This document shows positions 38,485 through 48,134 of a DNA stretch of 64,000 nt, piece by piece (within the stretch, counting starts at the first letter, position 1; every line of letters begins with the position of its first letter). The position numbers and the translations under genes are program-made. This DNA is from Nitrobacter sp963807355 (GTDB taxonomy: Bacteria; Pseudomonadota; Alphaproteobacteria; Rhizobiales; Xanthobacteraceae). Below the pieces are notes generated by a model, which did no database searches, was not told where the DNA came from, and saw only the letters and a program-made list of their open reading frames with translations. The stretch lies in assembly GCA_963807355.1 (NCBI GenBank), contig CAWEBX010000024.1:43558-107557 (forward strand), written 5' to 3'.

Positions 38485-38844
38485 TCATTTTCGTTGAGCG
38501 GTCCAGTAGCCCGAGCATCGCGCATTTCCTGCGTATCCGCTCCATTTCCCGCGGCCAGCGGCGCCGGAAAGTCTGCCTGAACCGGAGACGTATTTTTCGT
38601 GAACCTCTACCGAAGCGCGAACCGCACCGGATTTCGCGACGTATCCTCTGAACTTCACGAGGTTAGGATTCGTCACAAAGCCGTTGGAAACAGTGACAGT
38701 AAAGTTGTAGGTAGGATCGCATGCGCCTTGTTGCGTCACGAAGACGAGGTCCCACGAACCGTCGTAGGCCGATCGCGCGTGCGCGGTACATGCCAGGGCA
38801 ACAAAACAGATTGTTGCCGTCGCGAAAAGCGAAAGCTTTTTCAT
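38485..38844 (-). CDS. Small exported protein of unknown function
   Basis: The 119-residue product begins with a signal peptide (MKKLSLFATATICFVALACT, cleaved after AHA) and continues SAYDGSWDLVFVTQQGACDP, with three Cys in or near the mature part and a glycine/serine-rich end (GRGKWSGYAGNARCSGYW). I remember closely similar exported proteins as widespread in Bradyrhizobium but without a known role. The start at 38844 is used rather than 38862, since it gives the classic signal peptide. The pattern WDLV...RGYV...SGSGRLSG suggests a small beta-sandwich or lipocalin-like fold. Confidence 0.7.
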   Translation of the reverse strand: MKKLSLFATATICFVALACTAHARSAYDGSWDLVFVTQQGACDPTYNFTVTVSNGFVTNPNLVKFRGYVAKSGAVRASVEVHEKYVSGSGRLSGAAGRGKWSGYAGNARCSGYWTAQRK

Positions 38845-39188
38845 ATAGGTTCTCCAAAGCATTGTCCGAATAGCGCGCTTCTTCGCAAAAAGCAGCTACG
38901 GCCCCGCTCAGAAAGCCGAGAGTGTCGAGTCGATCCACCTGCTTGAAACGCGTGGTCCATCAGCTCGAAGGTGAGCGCCGAGATAGAACCCCTGATCCGA
39001 ACGCCATGATGCCGGCGATTACCCTCTGGGGTATGGGAGCGACCGAGGCGAACGTCGCCCCGAGCACCCAAGGCGGGAGCCGCTGAGGGCGCCCCATAAC
39101 CCTGCTTGGATGGCTCACGGCACATTGATGTCCTTTAGCTGGAATCGTCCCACTCGGCGGCTTGATCCCCTTGTAACGTTAGGCCAGG
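38845..39188. other. 344-bp stretch without a supported gene
   Basis: Short frames are open on both strands but none has a start, ribosome site and protein-like composition together. The left 50 bp are probably the promoter and leader of the minus-strand exported protein. Confidence 0.4.
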
Positions 39189-39226
39189 CCATCCATATGC
39201 CATCCACACAGATGGTATATGGATGG
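39189..39226. promoter_or_regulatory. 16-bp dyad operator overlapping the CopG gene start
   Basis: CCATCCATATGCCATC (39189-39204) and GATGGTATATGGATGG (39211-39226) are inverted copies with one mismatch, 6 bp apart. The right arm contains the first possible ATG (39223). CopG-type ribbon-helix-helix repressors bind such dyads at their own promoters, so autoregulation is likely. Confidence 0.7.
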
Positions 39227-39231
39227 AACCT

Positions 39232-39651
39232 ATGACTGCTAAGGTCCACGAACTGAGGCCCAAGCCTCCTGAAACCGAAAAAATCACGATCAACCTTGGC
39301 TATGTCGACCTGGGCCACGTCGATCTGATGGTGCAGGACGGATTCTATTCGAACCGCACCGATTTCATCCGAACGGCGATCCGCAATCAGCTCGAACGCC
39401 ACGCCGACGTGGTCAAGCAGTCCACGGCCCGCAAAGGCCTTGATCTTGGTCTGCGGAACTACACGCGAGCGGATCTCGAAGCGGCGCGGCAAGCCGGCGA
39501 GATGTTGCACATCAACGTCCTCGGCCTTGCCAGCATCGCGCAAGATGTCACGGCCGATCTCGCCCGCGCCACCATTGCCTCGGTTTCCGTGCTCGGAGCC
39601 CTGCATGCCACTCCCGCGGTCAAGGCCGCTCTTGCCGACAGGACGAGGTGA
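39232..39651 (+). CDS. CopG/ribbon-helix-helix family regulator
   Basis: The 139-residue protein has an N-terminal ribbon-helix-helix: a strand (EKITINLGYVDLGHVDLMV) and two helices (FYSNRTDFIRTAIRNQLERH), followed by a longer C-terminal domain of unknown role (LDLGLRNYTRADLEAARQAG). Start ATG 39232 is preferred to 39223, which lies inside the dyad operator. It is followed after 5 bp by a PHB-depolymerase-family gene, so the pair is likely one operon controlled by this regulator. I recall the same pair as common in Bradyrhizobium. Confidence 0.8.
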   Translation: MTAKVHELRPKPPETEKITINLGYVDLGHVDLMVQDGFYSNRTDFIRTAIRNQLERHADVVKQSTARKGLDLGLRNYTRADLEAARQAGEMLHINVLGLASIAQDVTADLARATIASVSVLGALHATPAVKAALADRTR

Positions 39652-39656
39652 ATACG

Positions 39657-40853
39657 ATGTTGAACCAGAACACACTCCGCGAAGCCACACGGTTGACCCA
39701 GGCGGGGCAACTGACCGAAGCCACGGCGCTGCTGCAGCGCATGTTTCGCGGCGAGCGCGCGCCTGCGGCGGCATCGGCCGCCCCAGGCCGCATCCGTCTT
39801 CCGGGCCGCACGCTGCCCACCATCGACCTGAAGGCCAACGACGTCGGCAAGGCCGACCGCGCCGCTCCGGCGGAGACGCCGACCGCCACGCCACGTCGGC
39901 GCCGGCCGTTGTTCGACCGCGCCAAGGACGGCACCTGGCTCGGCCTGCGGGGCGTCAAGCACGCGCCTGCTTCAATGACCGACATCGTGCCGGAGGGAGC
40001 GAAGTTTATCGAAGGCACCTACAGCAACCCGGCTGGAAGCCGAACCTACAAGCTCTTCGTCCCCACCGGCTCATCAGGGGCAGCCGCTTCCGCTGATCGT
40101 TATGCTCCACGGCTGCACCCAGTCGCCGGACGATTTCGCCGCCGGCACCAGGATGAACTTCATCGCAGAGGAACAGAATTGCCTAGTGGTCTATCCAGCG
40201 CAACGCAGCGACGCCAACCCGTCGAAATGCTGGAACTGGTTCCGCAGCGCCGACCAGCAGCGCGACGCGGGCGAACCCTCGCTGATCGCCGGCATCACCC
40301 GCCAAGTCATGCAGGACTATTCAGTCGATCCCAAGCGCGTCTATGTCGCCGGCCTTTCGGCCGGAGGCGCCGCTGCGGCAATCATGGGTGCCACCTACAG
40401 CGATCTGTACGCCGCGGTCGGAATCCATTCCGGCCTCGCCTACGGAGCCGCCATCGACATGCCCTCGGCGTTTGCCGCCATGCGCCAAGGGGCGGAGCCG
40501 GTCGCCAGGCCGTTCCGGGCGGGCCGACCGTCCCGTCTATTATCTTCCACGGCGACCGCGACACCACCGTGCATCCCGACAATGGCGCGCAGGTTCTCGA
40601 ACAGGCTATCGGCGCGACCAGGACGCAAAAGAAGGTGCATCGCGGACAAATACCCGGAGGACATGCCTACACCCGCACGACCCACGCCGACGGCGAACGT
40701 GAAATCCTGGAGCACTGGAATATCCACGGTGCCGGCCACGCCTGGTCGGGAGGCAGCCCGGCCGGCTCATACACGGATCCGCAGGGGCCGGACGCAACGA
40801 AGGAAATGCTGCGCTTCTTTCTCGATAATCCGCGCCCGCCGCAGCCACACTAG
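39657..40853 (+). pseudogene. PHB-depolymerase-family esterase with two frameshifts
   Basis: Three frames reassemble an alpha/beta hydrolase of about 395 residues. The first (39657 to about 40075) has a linker-rich N-terminus and the start of the catalytic domain (FIEGTYSNPAGSRTYKLFVP). The second has PLPLIVMLHGCTQSPDDFAA and the nucleophile Ser in YVAGLSAGGAAAAIMG. The third (from about 40510) has PSIIFHGDRDTTVHPDNG with the acid and GAGHAWSGG with the His. Each break needs one base, near 40075 (CAGGGGCAG) and near 40510 (CGCCAGGCCG). The family hydrolyses polyhydroxyalkanoates or feruloyl esters. If the indels are real it is inactive. Confidence 0.8.
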
Positions 40854-40859
40854 AGTTCA

Positions 40860-41340
40860 TCCGGTGCCCACCAGCAGGAAATTCCGTTTCCTGCTGGCCG
40901 GGCACTTCCACATTAATTCGTCGGCGCGATTGCAATCCGACGCGATCTGCTCGCCGGTCTGGCGTTGGCAGAAGCACCGTCCGCGGGCCTTACGGTCTCC
41001 CGGTCGGAATCCGAAAAGGTTTCCCTTCCACCAGCTCAACCGGAAGACTGGCCACTGCATCAAGTACGCCAAGGTGGACGCCGACACAGAGCTCGCCAAC
41101 TCACTGCGTCAGCGTTGAAGGTTCTGACGAAAACGGTCAGGGCCACCCGAAGAATGACCACGAGCCGTCGTTCAGTGAGCACTGGTAAATTCAAGCAGAA
41201 AATTTTGGCGAGGGGTTATGCGTCTGCTGGCGCCATCTCGATCGGGGGTGCCAGGGGGCGGGCAGAGGTGCTGAAGTCTCCGAGATCGTTTCTGGTGGCC
41301 TCCTGGGTGCGGTTGCGAGGGCTTTGGCCTTTATGCCGTA
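40860..41340. other. 480-bp stretch of debris
   Basis: No gene can be supported. Open frames on both strands are Arg/Pro-rich shadows of high GC. There is no recognisable motif except the recombinase tail that begins at 41344 on the minus strand. Confidence 0.35.
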
Positions 41341-41343
41341 AGA

Positions 41344-41432
41344 CGTGAAACCGTCCGGATGCCCACTCCCTGCTCGCGTGCAATGGTTCGGATGCTCTTG
41401 CCCGCGTCGGGGGTGGCCCGGATCGTTCAGAC
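41344..41432 (-). pseudogene. C-terminal HTH of a serine recombinase, fragment
   Basis: About 25 residues on the minus strand read AGKSIRTIAREQGVGIRTVS followed by RL, the Hin/resolvase-type C-terminal HTH. The catalytic domain is absent here. A related recombinase fragment on the other strand is at 63.0-63.6 kb. Confidence 0.55.
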
Positions 41433-41436
41433 CTTA

Positions 41437-41874
41437 CCTGCGTGATCCGTCACGGTTGCAGGCCGCCCAAGTAATGCGCGGGCATCGGCAAGCGGCTCCT
41501 CAGGGACGGACTGCTCACGCGGCGCGGCCCGCTCACAGAAAGCATCGAGCAAACTGCAGTACCTCGAAGAATGCGCCCACTTCTGCGACGCGAGGCCGGC
41601 AATGCTCGCCTCGATACGCTCGATGGAAAGATCAGGCTTAGCTTCGCGCCTCGTAGTCGCGCGTTCCAGGCCGGCAATCGCCTTCGCGCCGGCCAGCCGC
41701 CGCGGCTCTGGCGCCCAAGACGCGTCGCCGGCAATCCTTGCGAGTTCGATCAAATCCGAGATCAGAGCTGACCCCGTCGAGTTCGGCCCTCACCAACGCG
41801 ACACGTTTTGCCGGCTGTCCGGCGTAGATGCCAATGCCTCTGTATGTCGTTGCAATCGGCAGGTCGTCGGTCAA
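41437..41874 (-). pseudogene. Element protein of unknown function, one frameshift
   Basis: The start ATG 41874 overlaps the stop of the preceding gene (ATGA). The first 40 residues (MTDDLPIATTYRGIGIYAGQ, then AELDGVSSDL) are followed, after a 1-nt shift near 41755, by IELARIAGDASWAPEPRRLA and a helical tail (DLSIERIEASIAGLASQKWA). Together about 145 residues. I do not recognise a domain. Co-transcription with the upstream small gene is likely. Confidence 0.5.
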
Positions 41875-42131
41875 TTTGACACTCTCCGCATCAAAACGAG
41901 TGCACGCTTGTTGAGGTCGGAGGCGTGAGCCTCACCGCCGTCATGCTCGCGAGCGTCCCGGAGCAAAAGATTACAAGCGCCCACTCTCGCCGTCGCGCTT
42001 TGCTTAGGATCGCGTGCGATCCCCCACAGGATCGCCCGCACTGCATCGAGCGTATGCTCTGACGTTGAGACGGCGTCAGGATTAGGTGGAGAGACGGCTA
42101 CAGCGGCCTTTTTGCGATGGGATTTAATCAT
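41871..42131 (-). CDS. Small element protein, 86 residues, unknown function
   Basis: The protein starts with a basic tail (MIKSHRKKAAVAVSPPN) and has a helical core (LDAVRAILWGIARDPKQSAT, then ARVGACNLLLRDAREH). The repeated-helix pattern resembles the small-terminase-like or DNA-binding ORFs of satellite phages, but no family is certain. It starts about 290 bp after the iteron-like region and overlaps the next gene by 4 bp. Confidence 0.55.
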   Translation of the reverse strand: MIKSHRKKAAVAVSPPNPDAVSTSEHTLDAVRAILWGIARDPKQSATARVGACNLLLRDAREHDGGEAHASDLNKRALVLMRRVSN

Positions 42132-42425
42132 TTTTCGACCTCAAAATATTTTGGCACACATAAACCTCTCCAAACGAGGGGGGACGTGGGGTTCCGCCAC
42201 GATCTATCCCGTACTTTCGACCACCCCCCGGTTGTCCATTAAGTGTTAAGAGAACACTCAGAGCACACCCACTGCACACCGCACCACACACCACACACAC
42301 CGCGCATCATACCTACGAGCACATGCGAGTTAGGTCGTAAAGGATATCGCCACTGTCCCTTGGGGTTCTGTGCCGTGCTTGCCGTGCCCGAGGTACGGCA
42401 GTGGTTCGGCAGGTGCTGCACCTGG

Positions 42426-42556
42426 TGCCGCAGTGCCGCAGTTCGAAGTGCGGCACAACTGCTGCACCGACGCAAAAGTTTGCCGCAGTTATGGTCCCTT
42501 CTTAGGGACCTAACTACTGCGGCACGGCACTTCACCGCTGCACTCGGACTGCGGCA
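42426..42556. repeat. Iteron-like TGCCGCAG cluster with a central palindrome
   Basis: The octamer TGCCGCAG occurs at 42426, 42434 and 42481 and its complement CTGCGGCA at 42517 and 42549, with near-matches (GTGCGGCAC at 42449; CGGCAG pairs near 42400). The copies at 42481 and 42517 flank GGTCCCT (42493-42499), TCTT, AGGGACC (42504-42510), so a long imperfect cruciform spans about 42481-42524. It lies just downstream of a RepA-like gene. Origin or recognition site of the element is inference. Confidence 0.6.
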
Positions 42557-42564
42557 AAACACGC

Positions 42565-44902
42565 TCAATTCGCGTCCTCCGGGTCGGCCACTTCCACGAA
42601 CTGCCGCAGCTGGCGATGATCGTCCGGCCGTTCGATAATCATGATGGAACCGGCCGCGAGCCAGATTTGGAGTATGCCCTTGATCTTTGCCTTGTCCTTC
42701 TTGACCTGAACCGACAACCCCAGCGCCTGCGCCACCGCGAGCCCTACCCACGCCGTAGCGCGGACATCGGCGCGCCACTTCCCGCTCCTGATCACCGCGG
42801 CGACCTTCTCGAAATCCTTACCCGTCATGCCAGCGAGCGGGTTCGGCCATTCCCAGCGCACCACCACCCCGACCGCATCCCCGTCCGGTCAGAACGCCAC
42901 CCCGCACCTCGATGTCGGGACCATTGCCGAGATCGACATTTCTCAGCTGATGCCAATCCGACTTATCGGCGGGCGGAGCGAGGTTCGACTTGTCATTGAA
43001 GGTTCGGAAGAACAGCCGGTGATTATCGACGCCGGCCGCCGCGCCCTGATCCTCGGTCATCCGGTTCAGTGTCCGCACCACCCGCGCCGCGTCGGTCTTG
43101 GCCTTGGCACCGCGGCTGCTCTCCACGGTCACCTCGCTATCGGGACCCATTTTGCGGGTGTGATCGATCAGATGGACGGCGCAACTGGCCAGTTCGGCGA
43201 CCATCGCCCATGCCTTGACCACCTTGTCCTGCGCGACATTGTCGTTCTCGGCAACCCCGTCGACTCGAAACAAAGGGGTCTATCACCAGGACGTCGATCT
43301 CGCGTCGGATGATCTCGGCCACAATCGCCTTGAGCACCGGCACTACCAGCTCAGGGGCACCATGTTGGCCCAGCTTGGCGATGACGAATTCCTGGTCGCG
43401 GCCGCTGTCGGCATAGAGACGGTCGCCGATGTCCTCCGAGGTCAGCCCGTAATGCCTGGCCGCCGCTTGTATCTTCCGCGTTGTTTCCTCGGCCGGGTCC
43501 TCCAGATTGATCAGCCAGACCCGCAGCTCTCCGCTCGGCTTGATCTCGAGCAGGTCCTTGCCGGTGACCTGCGCCAATGCCTCGACCGCGACCAGTGACG
43601 ACTTCCCGAGCCCGCCGGGCGCGATGGTGGCGGTGACGAACTTGCGTATCAGCAAGCGACCGTACAGCCAGTCACGTCGAGGGATTTTCTGCGGCTCGGT
43701 CCAGGCATAGGGCGTAGCATGGAGACCGCCGGGCTGCGGGTTGGGACCTGGGGCAGCACCCGGGCCTGATGAGGACGTACCGCCGGCCGCTCCTGCCGAA
43801 CTGGAATGACCGGCGCCAGCATCGTCGGCAGTGTCCTCGGCCGCGTCCTTTTCGTTCTCCGACTTGGCGGCTTCAGCCTCGTCGGCAGCCTTGCGCAATT
43901 GCTCGGAGAGATCGACTTCCGGCTGTTCTATTGGCCCGAACCTCCCCTCGGCGCTTTCGACCAGGCGCGGAATGTCGTTAAAGCGGGATTGCCATCGTAA
44001 CGGGTCCTCGCTCTTCGCCTTCGATGACTCCATCAAGGCCCGCAGGGCGTTTGTGACCGCACCCCCACTCATCCCCGCAACCACCATCTTGGCGGCGAGA
44101 GCACGCAAGGATGGGTGCAGCGGGGCGCCGGCCATAATCCCCTCAATCAGGGGTGCCCAGTCCTCTGGCGGGCTGCCGTTCTCGGCGCGCGGCGCATGCT
44201 CATGGCTGTGACTGCCGGTGCCGTTCGTTTTCGGCTTGTCGCCAATCCGTGAGCCGTCCTTGAAGATGCTGCCGGCATAGGTGTGGTCACAGTGGTCGAG
44301 ATACTTGCCGTCGAGAACCATGACCCGGTGCTCGCAGTCTCGAAGATGCCCATACAGATACGCCTGCGATATTGTGAAGCTTTCGCCCGCGAGCTTGCCG
44401 TCGAACAGGCCATTGAGACGCGCGCAGAGCTTGGCCCGGACTTCAGGCTCGCGGTTGCGCGAGAGTGGCGCCAGAATGCGCCATCGTTCCTTGCTGCGGG
44501 GGATGTAGCTCGCGCTCGTATAGAGCAGCGCTCGGACCCCGGCCTTGCGTATTCGCTCGACGGCATCCTCGAACGATATGTCGCCGCTGTCGTGGTCACC
44601 TTCGATGCCTGAAACCTGCAGCGTATTGAGATCGGTCCTTAAGCTGTTCTTTCGCTTCGCCGTATTCCAAACAAGGCGAGCTTGAGCCACGGCAACGACA
44701 TCTTATCGGCAGCGGTCTGGCAGCGGATATGTTCTGCCAGCTCTAGCAGCGTCATGTCGACCCGGCGCATCTCCTGCCCGGTGTGATCCGTGATGAGCGT
44801 CAAGGTCAGTTTACGGGTGCCGATATCGCTTTGCGGCTCGTCCTTTAACGTCTTCGGGAAAAATATTTTCGGGCAGATGTCCGTTTTCGGCGATGGGCAC
44901 AT
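42565..44902 (-). pseudogene. RepA-like AAA ATPase (AAA_25) of the element, three frameshifts
   Basis: Four frame segments make a protein of about 775 residues. The N-terminus starts at 44902 and ends at LPWLKLALFG; after a lost G (near 44672) it continues KRKNSLRTDLNTLQVSGIEG and a phage primase-like region (RALLYTSASYIPRSKERWRI). The ATPase has Walker A IAPGGLGKSSLVAVEALAQ, WLINLEDPAEE and Walker B EIDVLVIDPFVS. A shift near 43262 leads into ENDNVAQDKVVKAWAMVAEL and VHLIDHTRK; a third near 42880 leads to the tail WEWPNPLAGMTGKDFEKVAA. RepA/RSF1010-type hexameric helicases have this core. It probably drove replication of the element. Confidence 0.75.
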
Positions 44903-44960
44903 CGGTGCCGCGAACGCCAGGCTCCCATGGGTCCAGCGGCGGCAAACGCGGGCAGATCGT

Positions 44961-45146
44961 TCATGTCCGGTGCTCCGCTGTCAGTCTGGTGACAAGGCCT
45001 TCCAGCGCCGCAACGCGCTCGGCCGGCTGCAATGCCATCAGGTAATTGCGCGCGCCATCGATTCCGGAGACGAACTTGCTGGCCTTTTCCGGAGTGTCGA
45101 AAGTCGCGACTTCCCAATCGTCGGGGCCGCCGGTGTTGGCGATCAC
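44961..45146 (-). CDS. Small element protein, 61 residues
   Basis: The ORF encodes MIANTGGPDDWEVATFDTPE followed by a helical region (KFVSGIDGARNYLMALQPAE, then ALEGLVTRLTAEHRT). The composition is protein-like, and the gene lies between the HTH fragment and the RepA-like gene on the same strand. Function unknown. Confidence 0.45.
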   Translation of the reverse strand: MIANTGGPDDWEVATFDTPEKASKFVSGIDGARNYLMALQPAERVAALEGLVTRLTAEHRT

Positions 45147-45180
45147 GTGCGCGTGGTCGATGACGTATCGTGCACCGCTG

Positions 45181-45485
45181 CTACCGGCCCTGGCGTTGCG
45201 GAATGTGGTCGCTCGGACGTCGACGTTGTCGCGGTGGCGGTGGCCTCGGTCGCTTAGGCGCGGTGGTGGCGGCCTTGTGTCGGTCCGTCGTCAGTAGTAC
45301 ACGTCGCCCGTTCGCTCCAGCTTGGCCCGGATTCGACTCGACCGTATTACGGTCGCTCTTGACCTCGTCGGCGATTTGGCGGTCAGATTTTCCCGGGGCT
45401 TCCAGATCCGAGCTAATTTCGACCAGCTCACATGCAGGCACGACGGTGCAGATGGCGGGATGGATGATAAACTCGCAACCCTCAC
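45181..45485 (-). pseudogene. HTH protein fragment (ParB-like or phage regulator), frameshifted
   Basis: The central part reads CELVEISSDLEAPGKSDRQI then ADEVKSDRNTV, an HTH, and in another frame SRIRAKLERTGDVYY, followed by a Lys/Pro/Arg-rich tail. At least one base is lost near 45345. I recognise the pattern from phage regulator C-termini but cannot name it exactly. Confidence 0.45.
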
Positions 45486-45831
45486 CGGGCGCAGGGATTC
45501 ACCATTTCACGGCTGCTGATTCCAGCACAGACGGGTCGGATGTTGCGGATCACATCTCACGAGCCGTACTCGCGCTAGCGCGATCTTGCCTGTCTCGTTT
45601 CGCCATCGCAGCCAGCGGCCGATCTCTTCGGGCAGGTGAGTTGTCTGGGAGCCGGTTACGACCATTACCACGAACACCTGAGCGCGGCGACATAGCGCGC
45701 CTCCCCGAAGACGGGCGGTGCCTTTAGTCCGTTCTGCCTCATGTCTTCCCCGACCCCCGTGTTGAGTTTGGGACCGGCGGGAGGTAGATTCGAGGTGCGA
45801 CCCCGACCGTGCCCGCCGGTCCGGAAATAGA
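45486..45831. other. 346-bp stretch without a supported gene
   Basis: Frames on the plus strand are Arg/Ser/Leu-rich and lack a start or ribosome site. The minus strand may hold the lost N-terminal part of the HTH protein at 45181-45485, but I cannot follow it. Confidence 0.35.
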
Positions 45832-45857
45832 AGCGCCGCCCTGATCGGGGGCGGCGT
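45832..45857. terminator. Hairpin terminator next to the excisionase-like gene
   Basis: GCGCCGCCC and GGGGGCGGCG form a strong GC stem around a short TGATC loop. It lies 9 bp past the stop of the minus-strand gene at 45866. T-rich sequence lies on both sides, so it could act in either direction. Confidence 0.55.
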
Positions 45858-45865
45858 TTCGCTTT

Positions 45866-46084
45866 TCAGGCGACCTCGGTCTTGACTGCGGGCTCGCGCT
45901 CGCCTGGGGAGTTGTCTTCCTCCCAGTCTAGCAATTCAGCCTCGTCGTAAAATTCGCGTTGGTTGACGACGAGCGCAGGCTTCGGAAATTTCAGCTGGGG
46001 ATCTTTCTTCCAGCGGAAAACGCACTCGCGCGTGCAGCCGTAGCGTGCGGGAAGTTGGGAATTTGGGATCAGCTTGCGGGCCAT
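45866..46084 (-). CDS. Excisionase/AlpA-like small HTH protein
   Basis: The 72-residue protein begins ARKLIPNSQLPARYGCTREC and continues VFRWKKDPQLKFPKPALVVN, then REFYDEAELLDWEE: the AlpA/Xis-type winged HTH in which a helix is followed by a strand with a conserved FPKP and a terminal acidic helix. It lies one gene after the integrase, as is usual for xis. The frame is intact. Confidence 0.75.
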   Translation of the reverse strand: MARKLIPNSQLPARYGCTRECVFRWKKDPQLKFPKPALVVNQREFYDEAELLDWEEDNSPGEREPAVKTEVA

Positions 46085-46146
46085 GATGATCGCTCTCGAT
46101 TGAAAGAGTGCGATCAGTTAAATTTCACAAAAACCCGCGACGCGCA

Positions 46147-46713
46147 TCAGACTTTTTGGGCTGGGATCTGTCTAACTCTTTTGCGGTGCTCGGCTAGCAT
46201 CCGTTCAAGCCGTTTGTGAACGGCTTCAAAGTTCTCGCCCGTGATGTCGAAATCGAAAATCGCCTGCGCGAGCGCCTCGCGCTCTGAGACGCCGGACGCG
46301 ATCACTTCCTCGATTTGCTCGAACAGCGAGCGCGCTTCCGGGTTCACGTTGAAGTGCCGCCATTTGCCGGTTTCCCGGTCTATCAAATCGCTCAGGACCA
46401 ACTCACCGTGCAGATCGCGATAACGCTGGTCCTGCAAGTGGTAGCCGAGCACACGCAGGGTCTTGAGAAACGACAAGGCATCCTGCGGCAACTCAGGCCG
46501 TTCGATCAGCCAGTTGCCACCGCCGGCGTCTGTTTCAATATCTTCGATCTCGACCCAGCCGGATCGCCACTCTTGCGGTGGGGTAGCAGTGTCTGCCTTG
46601 TGTTGGGGATTTTTCAGGGCCAGCCGTTCAGCCTTGAACTTGGCATTCTTTCGAGCCAGCCGTTCAGCCTTGCGCTGGTCCCATGCCGCTTTGCACTCGT
46701 CGTAGCGAGCCAT
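46147..46713 (-). CDS. Integrase-linked protein of unknown function, 188 residues
   Basis: The start ATG 46713 overlaps the integrase stop (TGATG). The N-terminus is a basic coil (RYDECKAAWDQRKAERLARK, then NAKFKAERLALKNPQ), followed by an acidic-aromatic middle (WVEIEDIETDAGGGNWLIER) and a helical end (SEREALAQAIFDFDITGENF). I remember similar proteins directly downstream of P4-type integrases in Bradyrhizobium. Function unknown; translational coupling suggests a role in the same process. Confidence 0.65.
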   Translation of the reverse strand: MARYDECKAAWDQRKAERLARKNAKFKAERLALKNPQHKADTATPPQEWRSGWVEIEDIETDAGGGNWLIERPELPQDALSFLKTLRVLGYHLQDQRYRDLHGELVLSDLIDRETGKWRHFNVNPEARSLFEQIEEVIASGVSEREALAQAIFDFDITGENFEAVHKRLERMLAEHRKRVRQIPAQKV

Positions 46714-47977
46714 CACGAGGCCGCCGGGCGCAACGGGACCACGTTCGCGGGTGGGCTGCCATCGACGACGGCCATAACGTAGCGAGCCCAAGCCTCCATG
46801 GCTTCGCGGCGCTCGCTGTCGTACTGAAATAAATTGTAAATTCCAGCGACGCCGCCGAACAATTCCGAGACGTGGTTGAGCATGCGCTCGGTCACCTCGG
46901 TCGGAATGCGCAGCCGCGCGCAGCCCGAGCTGAAGGTTCGGCGCAAATCGTGCAATGTCCAATGCGGCAGCGCCTTGCCGCCGTTCAGCTCGGTCACCTT
47001 GCGGTCGAGCCTCGCCTTCCATTTGGAATATCCCGAGATCGGTGTCTCGCCGTTGGTAGTGAAAATAAAACCGCCCTCGCCTTCGACTGTCGGAAGATTG
47101 GCAATGAGATCGCAGGCGGCGGCGCTCGAGCGGGACCAAATGCTCGACGTTGTTCTTGGCCCGGCACGGCGCGATGATCCATTGCCGAGCTTTGAGATCG
47201 AACTTCGGATCGCGGTGCCGAGCAGACCTCGTTGCGTCGTTGGCCGCTCAAAAGAAGGAGCTGCACCGCCGAGCCGAACGGATAGCCGAGCTGTCCCGCC
47301 GCCTTCCACACCAGCGCCAATTCACCGTCGTCGAGCCTGCGCTTGCGCTGGCGGGACTTGGCATCGACCGGGCTCTCGGTCAGCTTGGCCGGGTTGTCGG
47401 GACGGAGCTGCGCTCTGACGGCGATAGGAAAACAGCTTCGAGATCCACGCGCGGAATCGCGCGGCCGCGACCGGAGCCTCGCGGCCGACAATGGCCTCGA
47501 TCCGCTCGACCACGTCGGCGGCGGTGATGGCGGCGATCTGCCGGTCCTTCCAATGAGGAGTCGCGTCGCGGTCGATGATGGCCTCGATGTCGGCGACAGT
47601 GCGCCGCCCTTTGGCCCGCTGGGATTCGATGAAACGCCGCTTCACCGCCTCGAACGTCCGGTTGCCATCAGCGGCAGGCAGACGCTTCAGCCGCTTCAGC
47701 GTCACCACGTCGGCGGTCGGATTGTTGCCCTCGCTGACGACGCCGAGCGTCTCGCGCGCCGCCGCCCTCGCCTCGGCCAGACCGAGCCTGCGGATATGGG
47801 CCGAGCGTCAGCTTGGTCGGGTTTGCCCTCGTGCCGGTAGCGCACCGCCCAGCTTTTCGCGCCGGATGGCTGCACCACGAGGTAGAGGCCGCGCACGATG
47901 TTGTCGGGGATTTCCTGCCGCTTGATTTTGTGAGGTTTGATGGCGTCGATGGTGCGGACATTCAGGGCTCTGGCCAT
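46713..47977 (-). pseudogene. P4-type tyrosine integrase with at least four frameshifts
   Basis: The start at 47977 (MARALNVRTIDAIKPHKIKR) leads to the DUF4102 domain (GLYLVVQPSGAKSWAVRYRH, then KPTKLTLGPYPQ in another frame). Next comes VTLKRLKRLPAADGNRTFEA and VADIEAIIDRDATPHWKDRQ (core-binding), then LALVWKAAGQLGYPFGSAVQ with LLLLSGQRRNEV (first Arg), and finally HWTLHDLRRTFSSGCARLRI (HxxR), ERMLNHVSE and a Tyr in AGIYNLFQYD. Every join needs one or two bases. The gene faces away from the tRNA-Lys-like att fragment at 48135. Confidence 0.8.
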
Positions 47978-48134
47978 AGATCAAGTGCTCGCGTCTGGGG
48001 TAACAGGGGTAACAGAAATCGCTGCCACGAGGGGTAACGGACTGTCACGGAATGTCACACCAGATTAGGCATAAATGCCTGTATTACAAGCGTTTTTTGT
48101 CTCGTAAGATCACAGCATGCAACAGGGGGAAACT

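Noticed and set aside
42239..42778. 179-codon minus-strand ORF over the iteron region
   Set aside because: It is out of frame with the RepA-like tail, Cys/Arg-rich and built on repeats.
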